Below are positions 15,519-24,367 of a DNA stretch of 45,504 bases, piece by piece. The notes below the pieces were generated by a model that made no database searches, was not told the DNA's origin, and was given only the letters and a program-made list of their open reading frames with translations. A program made the translations under genes and the position numbers. The stretch is from Armatimonadetes bacterium 55-13. Lineage in GTDB: Bacteria; Armatimonadota; Fimbriimonadia; Fimbriimonadales; Fimbriimonadaceae. The stretch lies in contig MKRX01000010.1 in NCBI GenBank assembly GCA_001898035.1, positions 1-45,504 on the forward strand, read 5' to 3'. Numbering within the stretch: position 1 is the first letter of the stretch; every line of letters starts with the position of its first letter.

Positions 15519-17483
15519 CTAGCGTCGCGCGATCGCGCCCGCCTTCGACTTTCCATCCCGAATGAACTTCAAGAACTCATCGGGATCTTCCGTCGAACCA
15601 CCAAACTGGCTCAAAACATCACCCTTCGGCGAAAGCACTACGTAAACCGGAAGCGTCACGCTCCCCGTCAGCTTTTGCTGAAGCTGCTGATTCTGCTTGT
15701 TGTCGTCCGTCTTGCCGTCGGTATAAAGCTCGACGATGACCATATCGTTGAACTCCTTACGTACATCGCCCTTTGGCAAAATGTTCTGTTCCATGTATCG
15801 GCAGTTCGTGCACGTGTATCCCGTGAAGTTCACAAAGACCGGCTTGCCAGAGGCTTGAGCCTGAGCGATCGCTTCCTTGTAATCTTTCATCCAAGGCAGC
15901 GCATTCTCCGACTTCGACTCCCTACCCGGATACGGATCCGGCGGGAGCAGCGCGCCAATCTTGCCAAGGTTGTAGCCTTCCATCGCCGCCAAGCACATCA
16001 CGCCGCCGACCAGCGTCGCCACGCCGAAGCCTCGACGGAGCCACCCAATCTTGCTTGCCCCGTGATCAGTAGCAATCTGGAGCCAGCCAAACAGGTACCC
16101 CGCCGCAATCACCGCAAGTGCAAACCAGACACCGAGAGCGATCGGTCGTGTGATCAGTCCCCACTGGTAAACCACGTCGATATTCGACAGGAACTTCACC
16201 GCAAACGCCAACTCAAGGAAGCCCATAAAGGACTTCACCGTGTTCATCCAACTGCCAGAGCGAGGCAGCTTGCTTAAATAACCGGGGAACAGCGCAAGGA
16301 GGAAGAACGGGAAGGCAAACGCCGTGCTGAAGCAAAGCATGCCAATCGTGGGCCTCAAGAAGTCGCCCTTCGAAGCCGCGACCAAAAGTGCGCCGACTAC
16401 CGGAACCGTGCAGGTGAAGCTGGTGAGCGTAAAGGTCAGACCCATCAGCACCGGCCCAAGCACACCGCCCGTTCGAGACTTCGCGCTAACCTTGTTGACC
16501 ATGCCGCTCGGCAAGGCGATGTTAAAGACGCCGAACAAGGAAAGTCCAAGTCCAACGAAGACCAGGAACATCAATCCGTTGACCCACGGGTTAGTGGCCA
16601 AATTCTGAATGCCAGCCGCGCCAAAAACGGCCGTTACCAACAGTCCAAGCCCCGTGAAGGTGCCGATAATTCCCAGGCAGTACCACAGCGGCCCTTTGAT
16701 GTTAACCTTCTCGTCTTCCGCCTTCTGCTTGGAGAAGTAGCTCACCGTGATCGGAATCATCGGGAACACGCAGGGCAGAAGCAGCGAGAGCAAACCCGCG
16801 CCAAAGCAGAAGCCGATGTAGCCAATCAGGCTCATCTTGCTGAAATCGTTCGGGGTTCCCGCACCGGTGGCGTCCGTATTCTCGGGAGCGACTTCTGGAG
16901 TCGCGCCTGGCTGCTCCGGCTGGTTGGGAAGTCCGGTCATCGCCGCTAACCGTTCCGAACGAGGCTCGCCCGGTGCGACGTCAAATGAAACCTTGAGCGT
17001 GTTATTCCGAGGGATGTCGCAGGTTCCCTTCCGGCAAGCCTGGTAGCTGTAGTCCAGCGTAACTTCCTGCTTGCCCGAGACTCCTTCTTTGACCTTGATC
17101 GGCAGGGAGAAAATCGCCTCTCCCTCGTAGTAGGTCACATCGATATTGAAGTTCTTGTCGAAGTCCTTCTTGGGATTAGGGACAACCAACTTTCCATTGG
17201 TCTCTAAAACCTTGTTCTCAGGCAGCGAAATCACCGTGTTCATCGGCGCCAGCCCGTCCGGACCTGGCTTCGCTTCCTCGGTCCCGTAGACGTGCCACGG
17301 ATCCTCGACCTTCAAGTGAATCAAGATTCGTCCCGATTCACCGGCCCGAATGTCCGTCGGCTCCATGGTTGCCGACCAGGTTGCGTACTCTTTGCCTTGG
17401 GCGAAAGAGGAGCCCACCAAAGTGAGCAACGCCGCCAAAAGAGCGATAAGTCTTAGTCTCAGTCTCATTTGTTCGCTAACCAA
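15519..17483 (-). CDS. dsbD: Thiol:disulfide interchange protein DsbD
   Basis: This 654-aa three-domain protein moves electrons from cytoplasmic thioredoxin to the periplasm. After the signal peptide comes the alpha domain with YQACRKGTCDIP. The membrane domain has about eight helices with LLLPCVFPMIPITVSYF and FTCTVPVVGALLV as its redox cysteines. The gamma thioredoxin domain has CTNC at residues 558-561 and the cis-Pro segment VTLPVYVV. A start five codons later (MRLRLRLIALLAAL) gives an equally good signal peptide. It is downstream of the GT4 gene, probably the last gene of the NIL/esterase/GT4 operon. Confidence 0.95.
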   Translation of the reverse strand: MVSEQMRLRLRLIALLAALLTLVGSSFAQGKEYATWSATMEPTDIRAGESGRILIHLKVEDPWHVYGTEEAKPGPDGLAPMNTVISLPENKVLETNGKLVVPNPKKDFDKNFNIDVTYYEGEAIFSLPIKVKEGVSGKQEVTLDYSYQACRKGTCDIPRNNTLKVSFDVAPGEPRSERLAAMTGLPNQPEQPGATPEVAPENTDATGAGTPNDFSKMSLIGYIGFCFGAGLLSLLLPCVFPMIPITVSYFSKQKAEDEKVNIKGPLWYCLGIIGTFTGLGLLVTAVFGAAGIQNLATNPWVNGLMFLVFVGLGLSLFGVFNIALPSGMVNKVSAKSRTGGVLGPVLMGLTFTLTSFTCTVPVVGALLVAASKGDFLRPTIGMLCFSTAFAFPFFLLALFPGYLSKLPRSGSWMNTVKSFMGFLELAFAVKFLSNIDVVYQWGLITRPIALGVWFALAVIAAGYLFGWLQIATDHGASKIGWLRRGFGVATLVGGVMCLAAMEGYNLGKIGALLPPDPYPGRESKSENALPWMKDYKEAIAQAQASGKPVFVNFTGYTCTNCRYMEQNILPKGDVRKEFNDMVIVELYTDGKTDDNKQNQQLQQKLTGSVTLPVYVVLSPKGDVLSQFGGSTEDPDEFLKFIRDGKSKAGAIARR

Positions 17484-17516
17484 AAGTCTCCGACCGGTAG
17501 CCGGGTTCCCTAATCG

Positions 17517-18587
17517 CTAAATCTTTGGGTCCCCAACGCGAAGAAAAACCTGCTCGATCCTCTCCGCCATCTTCTCGACCGTGTAATCCTCACGGTGACG
17601 AGTCTTGGCCGTCTCTCCCATTGTGACGCGTTTGCCTTCGTCAGCGATAAGACCGCGAAGCACACTCGCCAATTCCTGATCATTGTTACGTTCAAAAAGC
17701 ATGCCGGTGATCCCAGATTCCACGATCTCCGGTAAGCCGCCTACCCGAGAGGCCACCACTGGCCTTCCCAAGGACATAGCTTCTAGTACGGAGGAAGGAA
17801 AGGCTTCGTCCCAAGTCGAAGGCACCGCGACCAAATCACAAGCATTCATCGCGTCCGCCACGTTTGGCACGAACCCCTTGAACTCCGCCCGATCCGTAAT
17901 GCTGAGCGATCGCGCCAAGTCCTCCAGAGCCGGTCGATGAGGTCCCTCGCCAAAGATCAGCGCACGAGCATTCTGTGTCGCCGACACCGCCTTTAGGAGC
18001 ACTTCGATCCCCTTCTCCGGCACCAACCGTCCAAAGCTCCCCACCACAAATTCGCTATCTGCCAAGCCGAGGTCTTTGCGAACTGCCTCAGGCGCCCTTT
18101 CCGCAACCAAGCCCGGCGTACCCGCTTTGGCCACCGTCATCATTTGCATCGGAACGCCCGACTCCGCCAGCTTCTGCTCCACCGCATGAGAAACCGGAAT
18201 GATGTGGTCGAACAACCCCGTGTAGCGCTTAACCTTCCCTGCCGACCACTTAAGCGCCACATGCCGGGTGGCCACAATCTTTCCCGCCCGAGCGTGTCGA
18301 GCCGCCAGCGCTGGCATCACAAAGTCTGGACTGAAGTGCAGGTGGATGACATCAAACGAACGCCCCCGGAAGAACTTGCGATACCGCAGATAATTCTTGG
18401 GAGAAAACTGCCCCCGTAAGGCAAACCGGAATTTCTCACCCGAAACCCGCTCATCAAGCGGTGAACCGGGAGGACAAGAAACGGTCACCTCATGCCCCCG
18501 TCCTCTCAGGCCCTCCGTCAAATAGGCGACATAACGCTCAATCCCGCCCCAGTCGTAGAGCGAGCTCCCGACTTCCAGAACCTTCAT
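17517..18587 (-). CDS. GT4 family glycosyltransferase
   Basis: From MKVLEVGSSLYDWGG the protein is 356 aa; this ATG overlaps the esterase stop as ATGA, so it is preferred to the upstream in-frame start. The N-terminal domain has WGGIERYVAYLTEGL and DVIHLHFSPDF. The second starts at VVGSFGRLVPEKGIEVLL and carries the EAFPSSVLEA motif (E-x7-E) plus GRPVVASRVGGLPEIVE. It is a retaining, nucleotide-sugar-dependent enzyme with two Rossmann-like domains acting at the cytoplasmic membrane face. Acceptor and sugar are unknown; context with WecG and PMT-like genes in the window suggests surface glycan. Confidence 0.9.
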   Translation of the reverse strand: MKVLEVGSSLYDWGGIERYVAYLTEGLRGRGHEVTVSCPPGSPLDERVSGEKFRFALRGQFSPKNYLRYRKFFRGRSFDVIHLHFSPDFVMPALAARHARAGKIVATRHVALKWSAGKVKRYTGLFDHIIPVSHAVEQKLAESGVPMQMMTVAKAGTPGLVAERAPEAVRKDLGLADSEFVVGSFGRLVPEKGIEVLLKAVSATQNARALIFGEGPHRPALEDLARSLSITDRAEFKGFVPNVADAMNACDLVAVPSTWDEAFPSSVLEAMSLGRPVVASRVGGLPEIVESGITGMLFERNNDQELASVLRGLIADEGKRVTMGETAKTRHREDYTVEKMAERIEQVFLRVGDPKI

Positions 18588-19477
18588 TTCAGATGATCGA
18601 GAAGCCACTGGCGGTTATTCTCCACCATATCCGGGTGCCAGTCATGTCCCCAGTCATAGACTCGCAGCGCCTTCTCGCCCGGCAATGCATCGTAGGTAGC
18701 TTGCACCACATCCGGTCGGCAAGCCGGATCCTTCAGCCCCATGCTCACTTGTGTTGGTACCTTGCATCGGGTTGCCTGATTCATGGTGTCGAAGTAGCTC
18801 AACGTGTTGAGAACGCGAGCCTCGCCCACTGGAATCGAATCCATAAAGTCTCGAACTTCCTTGAGCGGGTAACGATAGACTGTCTTTGTCAGCGTGTGGT
18901 TAATCGCGCTCAAAAACGGCATGTCGGCACAGACCGCTTTGACCACTGGCGAATGTGCGCCGAGCCAGATCGACATCCCGCCCCCCTGGCTCATTCCCAT
19001 CGCGCCAATTCGCTCCTCGTCAACCTCAATCTGCGCCTGCAACACTCGCGCCGCAATCATCGCGTCCTGAATCATTCGCCGAAAAACAAAGGTGTGGGGA
19101 TCCGCCGATCCTTCCGAGAAGTAGCCCCGCGAGGTCGTGTACTTTTCTTGGTGAAACGCGTCGTGGCCGTGCAGGTTGATGCTCAAACTCACCAATCCTT
19201 TCCGAGTCCCGTATTTGTTGGGCAGCAAACTCTCCCGTCCATAGGGCGGAACCCACAGAAACCCTGGCAGCCGCCGCGCCCCCTCGGGATAAGCAATCCA
19301 GCCGTGAACCCGGTGACTCATCCCCTGAAAGGAAAGGGTTTCAACAACGAAGCCTGGCCAATCGCAATCGTTGGTCATGCTTCGGTGATAATCCAGCCGA
19401 ACGGCATTGGCTTCCGACACCGTCTCGGCCCAGAATTCGTCAAAATCCTCGGGAACGTAGGGCGTTAGCTCGCTCAT
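18584..19477 (-). CDS. Alpha/beta hydrolase of the CE7 acetyl-esterase type, atypical
   Basis: The start at MSELTPYVPEDFDEFW (297 aa) overlaps the NIL gene stop as ATGA. The fold follows carbohydrate esterase family 7: HRVHGWIAYPEG, GFLWVPPYG, the nucleophile elbow GMSQGGG, and a C-terminal YDWGHDWH for the catalytic His. The family signature RGQ is replaced by HGH (INLHGHDAF) and the HE motif by HD, so the specificity probably differs from acetylxylan or cephalosporin-C deacetylases. It is coupled to a GT4 gene, so deacylation of a surface glycan is a fair guess. Confidence 0.8.
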   Translation of the reverse strand: MSELTPYVPEDFDEFWAETVSEANAVRLDYHRSMTNDCDWPGFVVETLSFQGMSHRVHGWIAYPEGARRLPGFLWVPPYGRESLLPNKYGTRKGLVSLSINLHGHDAFHQEKYTTSRGYFSEGSADPHTFVFRRMIQDAMIAARVLQAQIEVDEERIGAMGMSQGGGMSIWLGAHSPVVKAVCADMPFLSAINHTLTKTVYRYPLKEVRDFMDSIPVGEARVLNTLSYFDTMNQATRCKVPTQVSMGLKDPACRPDVVQATYDALPGEKALRVYDWGHDWHPDMVENNRQWLLDHLK

Positions 19478-19713
19478 GCACCGACGGCGCGCTGGAGGGC
19501 TTCTACGTGCAGACCGGTGGTCATCAGCCATGCGGTCGCACGCTGAATCTCCTCGACCGGGCCCTCAAGCTCCAGGCTTACCCAACCGAAATCGACGTCG
19601 ATGTTCGCCTTCTTGATTGTAACCTTGACGTTGAACTCTCGGCTAAGTCGCCAAATCCAGGGCTCGCCAACGCTATCCTTACCGGCGGTGATATTAAGAT
19701 CGACTTGAGTCAT
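19474..19713 (-). CDS. Small NIL-domain protein
   Basis: This 79-aa protein is a single ferredoxin-like NIL domain: LSREFNVKVTIKKANIDVDFGWVSLELEGPVEEIQRATAWLMTTG with the usual two-helix, four-strand pattern. NIL domains occur at the C terminus of MetN ATPases and as small proteins near sulfur-assimilation genes, probably as ligand-binding modules. Here it heads an esterase/GT4/DsbD set instead. Overlapping ATGA signals couple it to the esterase. Its function in this setting is unknown. Confidence 0.85.
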   Translation of the reverse strand: MTQVDLNITAGKDSVGEPWIWRLSREFNVKVTIKKANIDVDFGWVSLELEGPVEEIQRATAWLMTTGLHVEALQRAVGA

Positions 19714-19764
19714 GCGCTCGCATAGGATACCGAATCGCTAAGATAAATCCCAACCGACTTTTAG

Positions 19765-19803
19765 GTTAGCCCTAACGGCACCGCCTCCCCTCAAACGTAT
19801 AAT
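19765..19803 (+). promoter_or_regulatory. leuA promoter with adjacent operator-like inverted repeat
   Basis: A perfect TATAAT lies at 19798-19803, 25 bases before the leuA ATG; the -35 region 17 bp upstream is weak. GTTAG-CC-CTAAC at 19765-19776 is a perfect inverted repeat covering the start of that -35 region, where a regulator could act. The divergent NIL gene starts at 19713. Nothing else is visible in 19714-19828. Confidence 0.5.
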
Positions 19804-19828
19804 TAAGATCGAGGTCCCATAAGAAACA

Positions 19829-20974
19829 ATGAACAATCGAGTTTTAGTTTTCGACACTACCCTGCGCGACGGTGAACAGAGCCCCGGCGTGCGGCTATCC
19901 GTTGCCGATAAAATCGAGATTGGACGTCAGCTAGTGGACCTTGGTGTTGACATCCTAGAATCTGGTTTTCCCATCAGCTCCCCCGGCGACTTTGAAAGTG
20001 TAGAGACGCTTGCCCGTGAGTTGAAAGGCGTTACCATCTGCGCCCTCACCCGAGCGCGACAAAAGGATATTGAGGTTGCTGCCGAAGCCCTCAAGCCTGC
20101 CGAGCGACGCCGAATTCACACTGGCCTGGGCGTCAGCGCCAACCACCTGGATTTCAAACTCCGCATGACCAAGGAGCAAGCCTTGGAAACCGGCGTGAAC
20201 GCGGTCAAGTTTGCTCGCCAGTACACGGATGATATCGAGTACTTCATGGAAGACTCCGGTCGAGCTGATCCCGAATACGTCTATCGCGTCGTTGAGGAAG
20301 TCATCAAGGCGGGTGCGACCACCATCAACGTGCCCGATACCACCGGCTACACCTACCCGAACGAGTACTACCACCTCATCAAGGGAATCATCGACAACGT
20401 TCCGAACTCTGATAAGGCAATCTTCTCCTGCCACTGTCACAACGACTTAGGCATGGCCACCGCCAATACCCTCGCCGGCGTCATGGCCGGTGCGCGTCAG
20501 GTCGAAGTCACCGTCAACGGAATCGGAGAACGAGCCGGAAACACTGCCCTTGAAGAGGTTGTAATGGCGCTTCACATCCGAAGCGACAAGTTCATGTGCC
20601 AAACCGGCATCGACACCAAGCAGCTCCTTGCCACCTCCCGCATGGTCTCTCGCCTCACCGGCATGACCGTTCAGCGAAACAAGGCGGTCGTCGGCGCCAA
20701 TGCCTACGCCCACAGCAGCGGCATTCACCAGGACGGCGTGCTCAAGGAGCGCTCCACCTACGAGATCATCGATCCTCACCTGGTCGGTGCGGAAAAGAGC
20801 GAGATCATCCTCACCGCCCGATCCGGTCGCCACGGCCTGAAATTCCGACTCCACGAGATGGGATTCGACTTCCCCGACGAGCGATTCGAGCACCTCTACA
20901 ACGAGTTCCTCAAGGTTGCCGATACCAAGCAGGAAGTCGATGAGGACGATCTGCGAGAACTGGTCAACCGCTAA
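19829..20974 (+). CDS. leuA: 2-isopropylmalate synthase-type enzyme, short form without regulatory domain
   Basis: This 381-aa TIM-barrel enzyme of the LeuA/homocitrate synthase family condenses acetyl-CoA with a 2-oxoacid. Visible: LVFDTTLRDGEQSPG, the metal motif SCHCHNDLG, VNGIGERAGNTALEEVV and SGIHQDGVLKERSTYE. These and GATTINVPDTTGY look more like LeuA than homocitrate synthase. The protein ends at EVDEDDLRELVNR, exactly where the LeuA allosteric dimer domain would start, so leucine feedback through that domain is absent. Homocitrate or citramalate synthase are alternatives. leuD lies nearby, which favours leucine synthesis. A terminator follows directly. Confidence 0.85.
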   Translation: MNNRVLVFDTTLRDGEQSPGVRLSVADKIEIGRQLVDLGVDILESGFPISSPGDFESVETLARELKGVTICALTRARQKDIEVAAEALKPAERRRIHTGLGVSANHLDFKLRMTKEQALETGVNAVKFARQYTDDIEYFMEDSGRADPEYVYRVVEEVIKAGATTINVPDTTGYTYPNEYYHLIKGIIDNVPNSDKAIFSCHCHNDLGMATANTLAGVMAGARQVEVTVNGIGERAGNTALEEVVMALHIRSDKFMCQTGIDTKQLLATSRMVSRLTGMTVQRNKAVVGANAYAHSSGIHQDGVLKERSTYEIIDPHLVGAEKSEIILTARSGRHGLKFRLHEMGFDFPDERFEHLYNEFLKVADTKQEVDEDDLRELVNR

Positions 20975-20987
20975 CCTCTCGCCTCTC

Positions 20988-21030
20988 ACGCCCTCCCCGG
21001 TCATCCGCCGAGGAGGGCGTTCTTGTTTTT
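20988..21030 (+). terminator. Rho-independent terminator after leuA
   Basis: Arms 20988-21000 and 21008-21020 form a 13-bp stem with one mismatch around a 7-nt loop. They are followed by TCTTGTTTTT, a good T tract. Confidence 0.88.
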
Positions 21031-21057
21031 GACCTTTCCTTGCAATAAAATCCTTGC

Positions 21058-21645
21058 ATGGACATCTTGAATCGAACCTTTGTGGGGGTGCGAGTTCCCG
21101 CCGATCAACTTGCGATGATTCAAGAGAAGGTGCAACTGATCAAAAGAAAACCGGGAGTAGAAAATGTCCGCTGGAACGCCCCCTCGGAACTCCTGTTGAA
21201 CCTCGCCAGTCTCGGCGAACTTGAATTGGGCACCCTTCAAGCCCTCAAGCCGGTCCTCCATCAAGCCGCCGCCATAAGTCCACCCATGAACCTTGAGATC
21301 AAGGGCTTCGGTGGACTCCCCAATCTGATCCAACCGCGCTATCTGTATGCCGGAATCGAAGGCGAAGATGCCCAGTGGCTGCCACCCCTTGTTCAAAGAA
21401 TCAATCAGACCACCCAGCCGCTGACCCCGCATCGAGAAATCAAGGAGTTCAAAGCCCACATCCTGCTCGGTCGCCTGAAAACCGAGAACGAACAGTATCG
21501 TGTTGGACTAGGAAGGGCCCTCAAACTTGCCGAACAACCCGTCATCGGTCCTTGGCGGATCGATCACATCGAGCTATTGATCAGCTCGGCCAGCGAGAGC
21601 GGAATTGGCTACACCGTCGTGGAAATGATCCCACTCGGTGGTTAA
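21058..21645 (+). CDS. 2H phosphoesterase (ThpR/LigT) relative with eroded active-site motifs
   Basis: This 195-aa protein follows the RNA 2',3'-cyclic phosphodiesterase (ThpR) layout: RTFVGVRVP, VRWNAPSELLLNLASLG, a middle PRYLYAGIEG strand and FKAHILLGRLK. The two catalytic HxT motifs are damaged: the first reads L46-L-N48 instead of HxT and the second keeps H134 but has L136 instead of Thr. The 2H mechanism needs both His, so it is probably inactive as a phosphodiesterase or binds RNA or nucleotides only. The length is normal. Its TAA shares the palindrome TTAA with the stop of the convergent DUF192 gene. Confidence 0.75.
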   Translation: MDILNRTFVGVRVPADQLAMIQEKVQLIKRKPGVENVRWNAPSELLLNLASLGELELGTLQALKPVLHQAAAISPPMNLEIKGFGGLPNLIQPRYLYAGIEGEDAQWLPPLVQRINQTTQPLTPHREIKEFKAHILLGRLKTENEQYRVGLGRALKLAEQPVIGPWRIDHIELLISSASESGIGYTVVEMIPLGG

Positions 21646-22220
21646 TTTTCTGCCTTTACCTTTGGCAGGTCCAGCACGGTCCCCGCTTTGATCCCAAACT
21701 TCTCTGCCTGTCCCTGCTTTAGCTCCAGCACAAACTGAGCGCTTCCCTTACTGGGCAGCCCCGTTTCATCGTAGCTCTTCCCTTTCGCCACGTTGAGCAC
21801 TTTCCCCTTAGGGTCGATGTAGGCAATATCCAGCGGCAAAACCGTGTTCTGCATCCAGAAGGTCCGTGGCTCGGAATTCGAGAACACAAAGAGCATCCCC
21901 TCGTTATCCTTGACTTCCTTTTCCGTCAACCACATCATCCCTTCTTCCCGCTTACCGTCGTCATCCATGATCCAGACCTTGATCTCCTTACCGTTCACCT
22001 TGAACGTTTCGGCCTTCAGGTCTTTCAATTGATAAACGCGCTTGGCATTGAAGCTTGGATCCTGGGCTTCGGGCTCTTCTTTCGTGGGTTCCGAGGTGAT
22101 CGGATTTGCGGGTGGCGGGTTCTCCACCTTCGGCGCGGGGGCGGGCGGATCCACCGGCGCTGGATCGCATCCGAACACCGAGACGGCCAACAGCAGAAGG
22201 AGAGCGGCATGCTTCAACAT
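21642..22220 (-). CDS. DUF192 lipoprotein
   Basis: This 192-aa protein has a lipoprotein signal (MLKHAALLLLLAVSVFGC) and a Pro-rich linker of about 40 residues. The DUF192 fold follows: REEGMMWLTEKEVKDNEGMLFVF, EPRTFWMQNTVLPLDIAYIDPKGKVLNV and GSAQFVLELKQGQAEKFGIKAGTVL. DUF192 proteins are extracytoplasmic small domains of unresolved function. The protein is anchored in the envelope. It lies four bases after leuD on the same strand. Confidence 0.9.
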   Translation of the reverse strand: MLKHAALLLLLAVSVFGCDPAPVDPPAPAPKVENPPPANPITSEPTKEEPEAQDPSFNAKRVYQLKDLKAETFKVNGKEIKVWIMDDDGKREEGMMWLTEKEVKDNEGMLFVFSNSEPRTFWMQNTVLPLDIAYIDPKGKVLNVAKGKSYDETGLPSKGSAQFVLELKQGQAEKFGIKAGTVLDLPKVKAEN

Positions 22221-22224
22221 AGGT

Positions 22225-22815
22225 TTATCTCTGCGGAACGTAAGCGATGGATTTCGACTCGTACTCGCCGATTTCCTTCTCGTGGATAAGTGTCGTCCCG
22301 ATCAGGTCCAGTCCCTTCAGGATAGCTTCCTTACTCACCGGGCTGATATCGAAGTGAGACTCCTCACCCTGCTGCCGAACCAGCTGGCTCGGCAAATCGA
22401 TCTCAATCTCGACTCCGGAACCTCGCCAAGAAATCTTGTCGTGATCTTCCTCCGTCAGCTCCACCAGGAGCAACCCGCAATTCGCCGCATTCTGCCGGAA
22501 GATATCGCTATAGGCCGCGCTCGTCTCCGTGCGCTTGGCCACCACCGCCTTAAATCCTGCCTGTTGAATCGCCCACACCGCATGCTCGCGAGAGGACCCG
22601 CAGCCAAAGTTGGTTCCCACCACCAAAACCGTTGCCCCCTGGGCCGCCGGCTGGTCGAGCGGAAAGCCTTCGCCACGAACATCCGAAAAGAGAAGTTCGC
22701 CATACCCAGACCGACTCACTCGCGAAAGGAACCGCGCGGGAATAATGCGGTCCGTATCGACGTTATCGTCCGGTAACACCGCAGTCGTGCCGCGATGAAT
22801 CGTAAAGCCTTCCAT
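22225..22815 (-). CDS. leuD: 3-isopropylmalate dehydratase small subunit
   Basis: This 196-aa swivel subunit works with LeuC to isomerise 2- to 3-isopropylmalate in leucine synthesis. Motifs: DDNVDTDRIIPARFL, the GTNFGCGSSREHAVWAIQQAGFKAVVAKR block that closes over the substrate, and YSDIFRQNAANCGLLLVEL. The length is standard. leuC is not in the window. It is divergent from trpE with only 30 bp between start codons; GATTC (22821) and GAATC (22840) form a loose inverted repeat there. Confidence 0.95.
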   Translation of the reverse strand: MEGFTIHRGTTAVLPDDNVDTDRIIPARFLSRVSRSGYGELLFSDVRGEGFPLDQPAAQGATVLVVGTNFGCGSSREHAVWAIQQAGFKAVVAKRTETSAAYSDIFRQNAANCGLLLVELTEEDHDKISWRGSGVEIEIDLPSQLVRQQGEESHFDISPVSKEAILKGLDLIGTTLIHEKEIGEYESKSIAYVPQR

Positions 22816-22845
22816 AGTTCGATTCTGGCATACTCAATTGAATCT

Positions 22846-24312
<1,467 letters not shown>

Positions 24313-24319
24313 AACACGG

Positions 24320-24352
24320 GACGCGCACAAAATTCACGACTCTGTGCGCGTC
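24320..24352. terminator. Hairpin between trpE and the TPR gene
   Basis: GACGCGCACA (24320-24329) pairs with TGTGCGCGTC (24343-24352) around a 13-nt loop, between two convergent genes. It lacks a strong T tract, so termination may be inefficient or assisted. Confidence 0.6.
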
Positions 24353-24367
24353 TAAGATTCAATTTCC

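Noticed and set aside
18461-19468. Long plus-strand open frame (335 aa)
   Set aside because: It lies antisense to the CE7-like esterase and GT4 genes, has an Arg/His/Pro-rich composition without motifs, and both opposite genes have clear family signatures.
22042-22776. Plus-strand open frame of 244 aa
   Set aside because: It is antisense to leuD and the DUF192 lipoprotein and shows no recognisable domain.
22816-22845. trp leader or T-box upstream of trpE
   Set aside because: Only 30 bp separate trpE from the divergent leuD start, too little for an attenuator or riboswitch.
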